A stretch of DNA of 64,000 nucleotides from Bombardia bombarda (GCA_030512295.1 JAULSR010000001.1:7463001-7527000); one strand, 5' to 3'. Numbered from the stretch's first letter, positions 44,970 to 57,033 are shown. Translations and numbers: made by a program. Notes: a model not told the origin generated them from the sequence alone.

Positions 44970-47900
44970 CTAACTACCCCCATGCCCCTCCTCATTGCCA
45001 TTGTTATTGCTATTGCCATTCCCATCCCCCTCCAACCCATTCACCACCCGCAGCGCCCTCCTCGGCCCCATCACCACACTAAAGAAACTCGGCTCCTGCC
45101 CGTCCAGCAGCGCCTCGGTCGACGACCCGCTCTCGCGGCTCCTGCTCCGCCTCGGCCCCGGCGACAGCGACATCTCCATCGACGCGTGCTGCCTCGTCGA
45201 CGACGCCGCCTGCCCGCTCCGTCGGCTACTAGGCGTAATCCCGCTCCCACTTCCACCACTCCCGCTCCCGCTCCCGCTCACCTCCCCGCTGATCCCATCC
45301 CACCACCCCGCCGGCCGCGCAGCAGGATACGGGCCCGTATACCCCTGCGACGGATGTCCGCTGCTGTAGCTGTACCCGCTGCCCGGCGTGGGCTCGTTAC
45401 TGCCACTTCCCTCGCCAGCGCCTTCAAAGAATAGCTTCGGCTCGGTCGCGGCGCGCTTCCAGTACCCGCCGACCGAGTCGACCGTGCTGGTGGACTGGTT
45501 GTTGCGCTCGTAGTGCGAGGCGCGGCCGCGGCTCCACGGTTTTTCGTCTCCAGCAGCGGCGACGACTGCGCTGTTCTTGCTGTTCTTGCTGCCGCCGCCC
45601 TTGCGGCCGACACCGCCAAAGAAGGCAGCGAGCCCGCCGCTGAGGCCGCCGGTGGAGGCGCCGGCGGGGCTGTAGCGGTTCGCCACTGCGAGATGGCTCT
45701 TGTAGGCGCGCACCTGGCGGCGGTACAGCCAGGCGCAGTAGCCGAGGTAGGCGGCGAGGAGGCCGGCGAAGCCGGCGATGATGCCTGCGGCGATGAGCTC
45801 CGGGCGGCGGTCGTCTGCTGCGTTGTTGTCGTTGGTGTCGTTGTTGTTATTGCCTGTCCCGGTGGGCGGGGGCGAGGAGGATGCTCCCCCTGTTGCGGTG
45901 GCGCCGGGGCCCCATTGGGTGACGGTCGCGGTGCTGCCCGAGGCGGTGATGGTGAAGACGGGGGATTTGCCCGTTGCGAAGGGGCCGCCGGTTGCTGGCC
46001 CGGCCGCGGGGGTCGTGGCGGTGGCGCCGCCGGTGCTGCCGCCGCCGATGACGCTTGCGACGACGGCGGGGACCTGGTAGCCGTTTGAGTTGCCGAGGAC
46101 TGAGTTCTCAGGGTCGAGGTCGGCGGCGTGCTGGCGGGCGGTGAATTTGGATGTCCATTTTAGGGAGGTGGCGTCGAAGACGAATACGCCTGGTGATTCG
46201 CATGGGGTGGTGGTGCCGATGTAGCCGCCCACGACGACGATCTGGCCGTCGCGGAGGCTGCATGTGTGGCCGGCGCGCGCGGGGGGGATGTTGGTCCCGG
46301 ACTGGGGCACTTTGATCCAGGTGAAGGCGGGGATGGAGAGGATGTACATGTCTGAGTACTGGATTTGCTCTTTCTGTTGTGCGTCAGTACGTATTTCGAG
46401 ATGAAGAGACAGGAAGACTTACATATGGCTGCAAGTTCTGCCCTCCGTACAGGTAGATCTGGAAGCTAGACGCATCGGGGGCCGAGGCGATGACGGCACA
46501 AGGATTGACTCGAACCGAAGGAGGCTCCCCGCTGGTCTGCTGATGATACCATTCAGACCGGGCAATATCGTAAACATCCAGCGTCGAGAGATCGTTGGTA
46601 AACGTGTCTGCCGTGCCTCCGGCCAAACCGATAAGGACACCTTTTTCACCCCAACCGGGCACAAAAACCAAAACACCATCAGCTCTTTCGGAGAAAGCAG
46701 TGTTGACCTGAAGCCCGCCTTCGGTTATGTTCCGATAAACACCGCCCTCACCAGCCCCAGACCCATCGGCCAGAGACTGCACTCCGTCGTTGGTGTATCC
46801 TGGATGCGTGAACTCGAGGAGACTCTTAAGGTAGACCCGCTCAATCTGGTTCGACCACCCAGGGGTTGTGGAAAGATCCAGGTGACCACCAAAGTACCAG
46901 CTCAGTCCGAGCTCAGGCACAGACAGGCCAGCGCCCTCGGCAGACCGCTGCAGAGGCACATCTCCGCTGTTGGAGTTGTTGCCAGCTGAGGTTCTGGGGT
47001 TTGGGTACTCAGTCCAGGTTTGGCTGCCAATGGCGTATTGCCATGTCGAGACAGGAGCCGGCTCGACAAAGGGGTTGTCGGGAAACTCCCCGCCATAGAG
47101 ATAGAGGTTATTGTAGTCGTTCCAAAGGTAGCCAAGGCTTACCGTTGGTGGACCTGAAGGCTGTGGAAGACCGCGTAATGCTGGGGAGGTGATGTCCCAT
47201 GACTTTGTGAGGTCAAGGCTAAGGAGGTTGTTGTCTGTGAAGCTATTAGCATTGTTTACACCCATATTTTAAGAAGAAGTGAAAGCCTACTCCAGGTATT
47301 CGTCGTCTGGTCTGAAGACGTCTTCGCCTGGCCACCATAGATGTATAATGTTCCGTTGAGTTGTGCAGCTTTTGTGTTCAATGTCAGTGCTTTCGAATGT
47401 ATGGCTTGATGTCCAAGGACTTACTTTGGTGGCCCCATCTTTTGCAGACTTGAGTCGGACTATCTGCTCTTGTCCCCAAGGTATGATCAACTAACTCTGC
47501 TCTGTAGTGGACTACGCCAGCGTCTGCACCAGCGAGAGAAACTTGGCCTCGCCCGTTGTAGTAGCTAAATCCCGGAAGCACGACCGCAATGAGTAGCGCC
47601 GTTGTCGTGAGCCTGGAGAGGCCGGGCATGGTGGAAGGTGGAGCACTCGCGGCGGACCTGATCCTCGGCCTGCGTCCTGGAGCTAGCTTCGCGTACCACG
47701 GCTTATTTGACTTTGACGACGATGGTGATGTTGGTGGCGACCGTGGTGATTGGGCCTCGTTCTCGTCGTAGTCTTGAGTCCGGAGTCTTTTTCTCTCTTT
47801 GCTTCCGTCGTCGCTCTTGCTATGATTGTGTCGTATTACAGAAACGCGAGTGCTGGTCGAAGACGCTTGGTCTGTTGTCTCGCCAAACTCTTTCCCCTGG

Positions 47901-47983
47901 GGGTACCCGTGAATCGGCTCGTCCGAATCCAACCCTACCTCCTTGAACACCGACTTCCTTCCTTTCTTGATATTTGTACTCAT
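44970..47983 (-). CDS. Two-pass membrane protein with extracellular Kelch repeats
   Basis: Exons 47983-47425, 47368-47291, 47234-46423 and 46373-44970 give 950 residues; introns of 56, 56 and 49 bases have good sites and keep frame. Order: basic/Ser-rich cytosolic head with KPWYAKLAPGRRPRIR; hydrophobic signal-anchor (about 124-142, LTTTALLIAVVLPGFSYYNG); VCKRWGHQ and repeated Kelch blades (LYIYGGQ, LYLYGGEF, WYFGGHLD, VFVPGWGEKG, IYLYGGQN, VVVGGYIG); a Thr/Gly stalk; a second TM (about 676-700); and a 250-residue Gly/Ser-rich cytoplasmic tail. It matches a conserved fungal membrane Kelch family whose role is not established; wall or polarity sensing is a guess. An alternative ATG lies at 48117. 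Confidence 0.85.
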
Positions 47984-50286
47984 GGAGAATGATGGGGGTC
48001 TGCCAGAGCCTTCGCGAATTCGATCATTAGTGTATTGGTGGTGGAACTTGGGGCGAGACGGGTGGGTGAAGGATATTTCAGGGTCCAGCGGACGTTTTTG
48101 GACCTTGGTGAAAGGCATGACAGCAGAAGTTGCCAGGGTACGGCAGTAGGGTATCTGCAGTGCAAGCCGCCGACGACAAATCACCGAAACGGGTGGTGTA
48201 CCGGAGAGGGGCTGAGGGAGGGCACGTCGACTGCAGTGGTATCGCCACCAAGGAACTGGTTGGTGTAGGTGGTGGGGGGTCAATGGCACAATAACCCACA
48301 ACAGGGCGCTGCAATGAGGTCACAACAGCTTTATTTATATCTTGGGGATGCTGGCTGGGGAGGGAATACAGGCAGTCAAGGCTGCAAATGAAAATAATGG
48401 GAAATGTGATATTTCTCAGCACGAGTTTTGATGAGGGAGGAAAGGGTGGGTTTAATGGGAAATGCGATATGATCCAGTACCAGACAATGAACCAAATATT
48501 GATAATCTTGAGCCTGCCACTGCTTCTCCTCTTCTCATCAGCTCTCAGCCGCCATAGGTGTATAGAAGATCTAGGGGCTAGCCAAATGACCTTTCATTGG
48601 CATCTGTCAGGTCCCCGCTGGGGAAGGACCCTTGAAGGTAACGACATCATCGGTCAAAGACAGAAGGAGGAACCCATCCATGACACGTCGCACTCGCACA
48701 GCAAGAACCGTCGCCAATTGCACGCCTGCGATCTCGATTGGGCTGCCAAGAAAAAGGCCTTGCGCTGGAGGATCAGCTCAAACAGCTCAAGTTAAAACTG
48801 GGAAAGTGAAAGGGCAGAGACCAAAGAGGGTGTCGAATTCCCGATGTTACTGTGCAGGTGGTGTTCCTGCCTTGGTTGTGGGACGTTCAGTTGATGGAAC
48901 CGTTAAATGGAACGCGCTTTGATTGGCTAGCATCTCTTCCATGACCTCATGCCGCCCACCCCTAACCAAAACAAATGTGGACGTTTGCTCTTGCTTCCCC
49001 ATGTTCTCCCCATTTCCACCTGGGCATTCTCCATTCTGTAGCACTCACTTCCATGCGCCGTACCTTAAATCTAAGACAGCGTGGAAATGTCCGGCAAGGG
49101 AAAAGGCGTTCGTCTCCTTTCCCACGCGAAAAGAGGGGCGAGCTAGAGCTTACCCCCTGTCGATTAATAGTGGCGGTGCGACGAGGTGCTCTTGTCTCTG
49201 TGGCTTAACTGTGGCTGGTAAACCACTACCCCTTTTCCATTGCCACGATCGCTCTTTTGGAATCTCTCCCATGCCGTGATGGTCCCCATCAGTCCTTGCA
49301 GCAGCTGTTCCACCTCCACCTACCTCAATACTAATCACCACCTCGGCTCCATCCTATCCGAACTGATAGAATAGTGGCCCCTTGTCGATCTTGACCTTTT
49401 ATACGCAGCCATTTAGAGAGGCACAGCTGCTCGATTCATTGTGGCACATGATGTGCACCTTGAGTTACCGTAGATGGCTGAATTTGAACCATTACCACGA
49501 TCTCCACATAACATGAGTATAGCTTCAGTCTTTGTTATGGTATATTCTCATTTATGAACAGAGATAGTCAACTCTTCTCGTAGAACAAACTGAGCACATC
49601 ATTCGGAAGTACAAGGGAAACAGATACCCACGTGAACAAACGGCTTCTATTCACCATTCATACACTAATGATATATGATATATTAGTACCTAACATGAAA
49701 AGGGTGAACTTAGATAGAAGAATTAGTAAAGCTACTGAAATACCGGCGACAAATTACCAGCAATCGATTAACACGTGATTTGTACTGCCTACTTACTGAT
49801 ATAAGCTGCAGAGACTGATCGATCACACTCACACTATCCCAACTCAAGTTTCGGAATTGTCTCTCGTTGTACTCAAGTAATTGAAATTACCCACATAACC
49901 ACTACGTGCGCATTACATCACGGCCAAGAAGGTCGATTGAACATTTTCAGCTTTGACCTAGTGAAACTTGCCAAGAGCTGAAACAACGCCCGCCTAACTC
50001 TGACTCACCGGCGAGGAAGTCATTGCCATAGCCAGAAGCAAAGAAGGTCGCATAAAGACTTTCAAATCAATACAGAATCTTCTTCTAATTCTTCTGACGT
50101 TAGTTTCTTGAAAGATACCATGCCAAAAGAAAAGCAGAATTCATGACCGAGAAACCAACCTTGCTCTCCCACTCCCACTCCAACAACCATCACCAAACTA
50201 CCTTCTATAGATTTAGAACCTGCCTTCCAAAATCTAACATCACCTCATAAAACCATTCAACTTCACACCCTACCTCCTCGAACACA
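47984..50286. other. Divergent intergenic region of 2.3 kb
   Basis: Promoters of the Kelch gene (-) and the DUF4291 gene (+). The frame upstream of 47983 is open to 48301 on the minus strand but looks like leader. From 49400 the sequence is AT-rich with no coding signal. Confidence 0.5.
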
Positions 50287-50613
50287 ATGCAGGCCCAAAC
50301 CCAAGCCCAACCACCAACCCCCCACAAGCAAATCCGCGCCCTCCACGACTCCACCGCCATAACCGTCTACCAAGCCTACAGCAGCACCATCGCCTCCGCC
50401 GCCGTCGCCGCCCAGAAACTCAACGCCTCGCCCGCCTTCCGCACCGGCACGCGCATGACCTGGATCAAGCCCAGCTGGGCCTGGATGCTCTACCGCGCCG
50501 GCTACTCGTACAAGGACGCCCGGCAGGAGCGGATTCTGGCGCTGCGCATGACGCGCGCTGATTTTGTGCGCTTGCTCGAGAGAGGGGTACTCACGACGCA
50601 TGCGCATGTACCA

Positions 50614-50645
<32 letters not shown>

Positions 50646-51024
50646 GGATGTGGCGGGGGATGAAAACAGTCTGGGGCCGGAATCAGAGGCGGGAGAGGTA
50701 GCAGGGGTCGCTGCTGGCGAGGCAAAGGTAAAGGAAAAGACTAACGACGTCAAGGTCCAATGGGATCCCGAGCGGAGCGTCCGGCTGGACAAATTGGACT
50801 ACAGGAGCATTCAGATTGGGATCCCGGCTGGTCTTTGCGAGCGCTGGGTGGAGGAGATGATTGTCAGCATAGAGGATGTGACGGAGAGGGCGCGGGAGCT
50901 GAAGAGGGTGCTGGATGAGAGGCCGGAGGTGACGGGGGAGGAGCTGGTGCAGATGGGGCTGGTGCCGGTGGAGAGGCCGTTTGATGTACCAGAAGAGTTG
51001 CAGAGGGCGTTGGGGATGGTTTGA
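50287..51024 (+). CDS. DUF4291 family protein
   Basis: 245 residues, single exon, ATG at 50287 in CACAATG context. Hallmarks of DUF4291 are all present in order: RALHDSTAITVYQAYSSTIA, RMTWIKPSWAWMLYRAGY, QERILALRMTRADFVRLL, VQWDPER, YRSIQIGIP, WVEEMIVSIEDVT. The family is common in bacteria and scattered in fungi; its activity is not known to me. A Pro/Ala/Glu-rich insert (about residues 108-155) interrupts the domain between the LLERGVLTT and VKVQWDPER blocks; it starts with ten Ala encoded by a perfect (GCT)10 run at 50614-50643. Composition shifts from C-rich to G-rich along the gene, as in other host genes here. Confidence 0.88.
50614..50643 (+). repeat. In-frame (GCT)10 coding for polyalanine
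   Basis: Ten identical Ala codons inside the DUF4291 gene; all in frame, so length change would alter alanine number without a frameshift. Confidence 0.95.
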
Positions 51025-51685
51025 AGGGGGGCGGGGGTATAACGATTTGATTGCTACATAGTGATCTGATTCAATTAATTTGAGTTGTGACAGGGCGGTC
51101 TGTATTCTTTGAAAGGTGTACGTTTCTGGATGAGACTAGGAACAGAGAGCTGTGATCTGTGTTACACTCGAGGATTGGATGTTTCGAGTTGGGTGATAGC
51201 AGCAGTGTATCTCCCGACTAAGGTAGTGAGAAGTGGCGACCGAGTGTGTAGCGGGAGGTGTTGAAAATGAAGCTCGAACGTTTGCACTTTGTATTTGGGT
51301 ATCAAAACTGACTAGACTAGATACCCAAATGCATTTTAACCACGGAACTGTCCAGAGAAGAAATATATGGATTTCGAATCAATAGAATGCAAAACGCGAT
51401 GATGATGCGAGTGCTTAAGGGTCAGTCAATTGCTTCTGGATACCTGATGCATGATATCTAGAGATAGTAGTAACGCCATTGAACGCTCTCACAGACTGGG
51501 GCAGCATGAATACTACGTCCCATTGGCGAGAATACACTTCACATATAGCTTCTTCAAGCCTAGACGTTTGAGGACAGCAAGGCTTTGGTTCGCTCATGAT
51601 AATGTCATAATTCATAATAAGACAGTTCCCCTACCACTGGCTGGTGGTGGACTTCCCAACTCAACGCGATCGGGGGGCCTTAGTT
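51025..51685. other. Convergent intergenic region
   Basis: Between two genes facing each other (DUF4291 and the small Ser/Gln-rich gene). Short inverted words (TAGATACCCAAATGC at 51328 and TTTGGGTATC near 51294) could form a weak hairpin. No gene seen. Confidence 0.45.
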
Positions 51686-52248
51686 TTAGAAACCAGTCGA
51701 GGTCTTCTTGTCGCCGGCGGGGAACTCCTTGCCCGTGTTCTTCTTGTACTGCTCGCGGATGAAGTCGGAGATCTTCTCGTCCTTGGCCTGCTCGACAGCG
51801 CTCTCGTTGTCCTGAGCTCCCTGCTTCAGGATGTTCTCCTGAACCCAGTCGACACCTATCCCAAGGGGAAAATGAAATACAATGTTTAGCTTTTGACCTT
51901 TACCCACCAAGCTGGACACCTCGAGAGAGACACGACTACGGTGTATGGTTTGGGTTCGGGCCGTGGGTTGAGATTGGTACCTTTGTCGAGGATATCCTCG
52001 TTCTTCTCGCTCTCCTTGCCGCCGCCGGCCAAGCCATTGAGCTTGTCCATGAAGCCGCCGCCGGAGCTGGACGACTGCTGCTGGGTGGTCTGCTGCCCTT
52101 GGCTGCCGCTGGCGAAGCTGTTGAGCTTGCCCAAGAGTCCGCCGCTGGAGCTGGAGGACTGCTGTTGGGTGGGCTGCTGGGTCTGCTGCTGGGACTCGGT
52201 CTTCTGCTCACCGGTAGCCTGGCTGGCCAACTTGTTGATGAAATCCAT
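51686..52248 (-). CDS. Small Ser/Gln/Gly-rich protein with a conserved C-terminal helix block
   Basis: Exons 52248-51981 and 51855-51686 with a 125-base intron (GTACCA...GATAG), giving 145 residues. The first 89 residues contain two related units, each with a short amphipathic helix (DFINKLASQ, LLGKLNSFASG, FMDKLNGLAGGG) separated by Gln/Ser runs (QQTQQPTQQQSSSSS). The C-terminus (DKGVDWVQENILKQG...EKISDFIREQYKKNTGKEFP) resembles a block found in many small fungal stress- or DNA-damage-annotated proteins. There is no signal peptide and no Cys, and the protein is predicted soluble and partly disordered. Exact function unknown. Confidence 0.75.
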
Positions 52249-53363
52249 AGTGATGGTTTGGGTGGGTGTGTAAGACGTGAGTGGGTTGTGTTGTTCTGGT
52301 TTTTGTTTTTCGTCGGATTCACTTGAACACCAGACAATGGGGAAACGGCAAGATTAAGGCCAAGATATACTGCTGGGGGCAGACAGCTGTTGAGGGATAA
52401 AGCGTGGTGAGGTGGAGAGCGGAGCAGATAAAGGATCCCTTTCCCCCTCCATGGACCCCTCGTTGAGTCGTGCCCCTCAGCTGGGTCGGACGTGACTTGT
52501 GAGACATCTGGAGCCGTCGTGACATCATCGGCCAATGGAGAGGGCGCGTGTGTCCTTGGCGTCCCAGGTGGCCGCTTGGCCGCTTGGTCGCTGGGGCGGA
52601 GCTCTGCGGGCGGGCGGCAGGTCTGGCGTGATGGTGTGGTTGGACGCGAGAACTAGAGCTCCTCCGTAGGATGCATTCAGCTTGGAATGGGTGTCCCTGT
52701 GTCACGGCAGCGAATTTGCGGAAATTCACTAGTCTTTGAATTTCGTCCTAGGCCGCGCTACACGACCCGACCCGCTAGGTATGTCTTGGCCCTCCAGCTC
52801 CTGGGGCCTCCAGCGCACCCAGGGTCCAAGAGTAGGTGCTCCTGCAGCTGGCGAGTCTCGGGGACTCCGTTCCTCTTCATCGATCTTGCATTCTAGCCCA
52901 GTGGTAGGTCATCGCGTCCTTCCCAAGAGCCTAGACTCTGCGGTACTTTTCAATTGAATACTAATGGGGGAGATGAGATGAGATGCGACGGGGCCGACGC
53001 ACGCGCTGGAAAGTGCTTGTTTTTATCAAGTGTGGGGAAGCTGAAAATGACAAGGCCCCGAGATGGAATTGGGGAGCTCGGGAGGGGCAGAGAATGGAAA
53101 TCGACGGATAAAATGCACTGAGCAGCGGCTGGTCAATGCACGGCTTTGTCCTGTCGCTGGTTGCGCAATCGGTGCAACAGAACAACAGCGTGCGTCGCAG
53201 AATCCCAACCCCACATTAGCCCGTGAGCTCCGAGTAGACGATCCCTGGCAGCGCGACGGAACCTCCAAGACGCACTCTACAGTCTACGCTGGAGTACGCT
53301 ACTGTCCCGAGGCATCTCACAGCCCGATACACTCAACGACGAGAACAGCGACGGCAAAACCAA
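52249..53363. other. Divergent promoter region
   Basis: Between the small Ser/Gln-rich gene (-) and the Dap1-type gene (+). No gene supported. Open frames at 52.3-52.7 kb and 53.06-53.36 kb look like leader sequence. Confidence 0.5.
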
Positions 53364-53953
53364 ATGGAATACGTCGAGCAAAGAATGGCCCAGGAGGCCG
53401 CCAAGCCCGCTGGCGCCAGCGAGTGAGTTTCCATTCCTCCATCTATTCTTCCATGCTCTCTTCCGTCCGCCGTGCTGACTGGATGCGCCCTATCAACAAC
53501 AGCTCGTTCGTCACGCCTCTCAATCTCTTGCTCCTCGGAGTCTTCCTCTACACAGCCTACACATTCTTCAAGCCCTCAGCGCCGGCTACTCTGCCCAAGG
53601 AGGAGGCCCCCATCGTCTTCACCACCTACACACCACGCACCTTGCTGCCTTTCAACGGCGAGAATGGCGCGCCCGTCTTCCTTGCCGTGCGCGGCCGTGT
53701 CTTCGATGTCTCCAAGGGCCGCAACTTCTACGGCCCCGGCGGCCCCTACGAGAACTTTGCCGGTCGCGATGCCTCTCGTGGCCTGGCCAAGGGCAGCTTC
53801 GACGAGGACATGTTGACCAAGGACCTCGATGGGCCCCTTGACACGCTGGCGGATCTGACCAAGGAGGACTTCGAGGCTCTTCAAGGCTGGGAGGAGCGCT
53901 TCTTGGAGAAGTACCTGGTTGTTGGCAAGCTGGTTCCTGTGGGTCAGGAGTAG
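53364..53953 (+). CDS. dap1: Dap1-type membrane-associated progesterone receptor (cytochrome b5-like heme protein)
   Basis: Heme-binding MAPR protein, known in yeast and animals to support cytochrome P450s of sterol synthesis at the ER. Exons 53364-53422 and 53503-53953 (GTGAGT...AACAG) give 169 residues. MEYVEQRMAQEAAK leads to one TM helix (about 26-44, LNLLLLGVFLYTAYTFF), then the b5-like domain: FTTYTPRTLLPFNGENGAPVFLAVRGRVFDVSKG, given by its ends only; FYGPGGPYENFAGRDASRGLA, where the Tyr of FYGPGGPY is the expected heme ligand; and LTKEDFEALQGWEERF. Length and order match the family. It sits 38 kb from the P450 in this window, with no evidence of a functional link. Confidence 0.92.
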
Positions 53954-54801
53954 TGGCTCAAAATTTGCAAATAGGATAAAGACAGGACCTTTTTACACGC
54001 CTTATATCAAAGTTTGGAAGCTATTTTCAGTCTACCTCATTTTTGAGCTGTAGGCTGTGTCGAGATCATGTCTTTACAGGGTGGGTGTTAATGCGCAGGA
54101 GTTTGGTACCTTTAACATATTGGCTAGAAATATTTCTCTGAACTTACTGTACATGTCTGTTTTGTGTAGTAAGCCGATTAACAACGAGAGTATCTTGCAT
54201 CATGTCTTGTTTCTATACCAACAATAAGTCTTTATCATATTTGTACGGTATTCCTCCAAAGCAACGGGGCGGAAAAGTTCAGGTCTTTGACGATAGGCAA
54301 GGGATAAGTACCTACTAGGTCTACCTGACCTTACCCAGGTATATTTTGTGCCAAATTTCGATCCACATAAATTAGTACTGTAAAGGCTGACATCACCAAT
54401 AAGCAACCGTCAACTTAACTTTCAAGTGAGCGGCAAATTGCGGTGAGATCTGCAGAACTAAGATATGCGTCTCTTCGCTCAGTCAAGGGACTTCTTTGAC
54501 CACATGTGGTCTTCGCCGCCTGAAATTCCAGTGTACCTCAAGCCATTTTCAGACGCGTGAGCCACAGCACTTGTACATACCTAGGTAGGTACCTACTGTA
54601 GAGCACAGGCCCTGTCCCCTGCCACGTACCTAGGTAGTAGGTACCCTTGGGCCTTGACCGCACGTCGTGTCACGGGTTATGCCTAATTGGTAAGGTAGGT
54701 ACCTAAGTTTGAAGAGTGTTTGTTTTCTTTCCAGTTGCAAGAACCAACAACTTATTCCTACTCACAGACCTAATCACCATATCTTTTCGCCGTCACACAT
54801 C
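53954..54801. other. Intergenic region with clustered TACCTAGGTA palindromes
   Basis: No gene seen. TACCTAGGTA at 54578-54587 and 54627-54636, plus GTAGGTACCTA words around 54583-54596, 54636-54645 and 54693-54703. Confidence 0.55.
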
Positions 54802-56175
54802 ATGTTAGACGTGTTGATGACCGAAGACGAAGCCGCGTCGGCCCTTTTGGCTTTCGTCTTTTCAGGGGCGCTCGGCTCTCCGAAGGGGAGGGGTGTGGGC
54901 TACGCTTTGATGGAAACAACACCCACCACGTTCTCCTGGTCCGCGGCTCTTGCAGACATCGATGGGCCTCCAGTTCCTATCGACAGATACTTGGTTAGAA
55001 TCGACCGACGATCAAAGGCGATTTCTCCTCCCGAACTTATCAAACTCACGGAAACAGAGCTTGCCGAGGTGATTCTATTGGCTACGGGCCAGCACCTTGC
55101 ATCGTCGAGCCGATTTACCGATGGTGCGCTGAGCATCTCGTACTTGGCTAAAGTGCAAGAAAACGCCGATGTCGCCTACGTAGTTCAGCTACGCCACCAT
55201 GGCAATGTCGCGTCTATGGATGCCCTAATGATGCTAATTTCGAAGACTGTCGACACTCGAATCCTCCCAGTACCTCGTGTATACCCGATTCCGGGAGAAA
55301 GGAGCCGACAGAAGGCCACGGGCATGGGAAGACAGATTACGCAGCTTATCCAGGGTACAGTAGCTTCAGCAGTTTACCCCAGTCTACCTCATGATGAAAA
55401 GCTCGTTTTTGTTGGGAAAATGGCCTGCGCGTTCCAAGCCTGCTGGAGTATTCAACTTCCGGAGCCTCGCCTAATTGGTGAGCTGATCGTTGGAGCTGAT
55501 CCAGACGATGGTGGTAAAGACGAGCCTGGCACTACGCCCAGACTTGGCGACAGCACTTATTTCAGTATCGGACCAGATCGCCACTACAATTTGGGCGGCC
55601 CGTTCTCCTCCGTGCGCGAGTATCTCCAAGCACACATCAAATCCACGCTCATCGCTCTCGAAAAGCAACAGGGCATCGAGGAATACAAAGAACAATATCT
55701 GGAGCGCATCAGAGACTTCGTTCATAACCGTATGGACGTCTACAAAATTCCATCTATTGTCGAAGATACCCCTGTCGTTGCGATACATTCAGACATGGGA
55801 CCTCACAACGTTATCATATCCGACCACACGCCCATCAACATTCATGCTATTATTGATTGGGAGTTTGTCGCCAGCGCGCCCTTTCTATCGCAGTACCGCA
55901 TTATCGAAATGCTTTTTCGCAAGCCAGCACCAAACGGATTTGGCCCCGAATATGAAGGTGCTGCTGAGCTTCGACAGGCTTTTTGGGATGCTATCCCCAA
56001 GTGGAAGAAGCTGTGGTCTGAAAGTGAGTCTACACAAGTGTTTCTGGAGTGGTTCAAGTTCGGACTTTTCCTGAAGCCCGAATGGCGACCCAAGGACCTC
56101 GAGGAGGACCAAGCACAGGAATATTGGCGGGAAAACATTCGTGTTGTTGAGGGCCTTCTGCAGAAGTACGTGTGA
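54802..56175 (+). CDS. Aminoglycoside-phosphotransferase-fold (APH) kinase-like protein
   Basis: 457 residues, single exon from the ATG at 54802 (the open frame begins earlier, but only with a TTG). The catalytic loop is HSDMGPHNVI (about residue 331) and the metal-binding motif is IIDWEF (about 350), the Brenner and DFG-like motifs of the APH/choline kinase superfamily. The N-lobe is divergent (YVVQLRHH near 130 may hold the ATP-binding region). The C-terminal part (YWRENIRVVEGLLQKY) is helical. Fungi carry many such proteins; their substrates are mostly unknown and antibiotic resistance should not be assumed. No signal peptide or TM. Confidence 0.82.
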   Translation: MLDVLMTEDEAASALLAFVFSGALGSPKGRGVGYALMETTPTTFSWSAALADIDGPPVPIDRYLVRIDRRSKAISPPELIKLTETELAEVILLATGQHLASSSRFTDGALSISYLAKVQENADVAYVVQLRHHGNVASMDALMMLISKTVDTRILPVPRVYPIPGERSRQKATGMGRQITQLIQGTVASAVYPSLPHDEKLVFVGKMACAFQACWSIQLPEPRLIGELIVGADPDDGGKDEPGTTPRLGDSTYFSIGPDRHYNLGGPFSSVREYLQAHIKSTLIALEKQQGIEEYKEQYLERIRDFVHNRMDVYKIPSIVEDTPVVAIHSDMGPHNVIISDHTPINIHAIIDWEFVASAPFLSQYRIIEMLFRKPAPNGFGPEYEGAAELRQAFWDAIPKWKKLWSESESTQVFLEWFKFGLFLKPEWRPKDLEEDQAQEYWRENIRVVEGLLQKYV

Positions 56176-57033
56176 CTCAACTTAGCACTGTTCAAAATCA
56201 TTCTCAGTCACATTTGTGCTTCTCTTTCTCGCTACCTACTATTGAAGTCTTTACTGCTCTCTTTAACGCTCTTAAGGGGAGGTAGAGAACTTTCCCATAT
56301 TGGTAAGCCGGCACGATAGGCAGCAACCCCGTGAGGCGATGTCAACGTACCTTATGCAAGCAACCTGTATCTCGAGCCGAATGTGGTAGGTTTGACTCTT
56401 GATCACATCAATAATCCTGTTAATGTAGACATGTCATCCCTGTTCGGTGCGATTTCTATTGGGTTTACAGCTCTATCCTCGCTTTGGGGCCATATCCTCA
56501 GGACCGACTGGTGAAAACCTGAAGGCGGGGTTTCACACGCGCCTTCTACTGGGGTAATTATTGGTTCTTCATCTCCTCTCTAGCATACTCCCTTCGTAAT
56601 CGGGGGAGTTTGCTTGCGCCTCATCTTCCGATGAGCTGTTAAGTTTCTATCTAGACGAGGGGAGCCTGTCATCAATGCCATACAAGGTGTTGCCCAATTG
56701 ACTACCAACGTTTATCGCTCAGTCTTGCCCATGTAAATCATGAGGAAACGATGAAAACGCCAAAAGCAGCAAGAAAGGAGAAGCAGCAAGAAAGGAGTTA
56801 CAGAGTCAATGTGAACGTACATGGGCAGGATAAGAAAGCGGCAAAGATCTACCCTGTTATCGCAGCCTCTCTTGACGTATAAATATTAGCTTACGTCCAC
56901 GAGTTTGGGGTACATCTAACTCACAGCAATCGTTTCAAAATACCTAATCAGCACCGTCTTCAGCAAGAAACTTCTCAACAGCTCGTCTCATCACCAATTC
57001 TACACAGCCAGTTTTCTCACCTCTCCTCACATC
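56176..57033. other. Intergenic and promoter of a possible small gene
   Basis: No gene. It has a tandem AGCAGCAAGAAAGGAG duplication (about 56765-56798), then a TGACGT element directly overlapping a TATAAATATT box (56873-56887), followed by a leader rich in CACC/TCTC up to 57033. Confidence 0.45.
56873..56887 (+). promoter_or_regulatory. TGACGT element overlapping a TATA box
   Basis: CRE/AP-1-like TGACGT followed without gap by TATAAATATT, about 150 bases ahead of the ATG at 57034. Spacing and the following leader look like an inducible fungal promoter. Confidence 0.4.

Noticed and set aside
54802..56175. Antibiotic-resistance gene
   Set aside because: Only the APH fold is visible; fungal members of this fold are mostly of unknown substrate and nothing here indicates drug inactivation.
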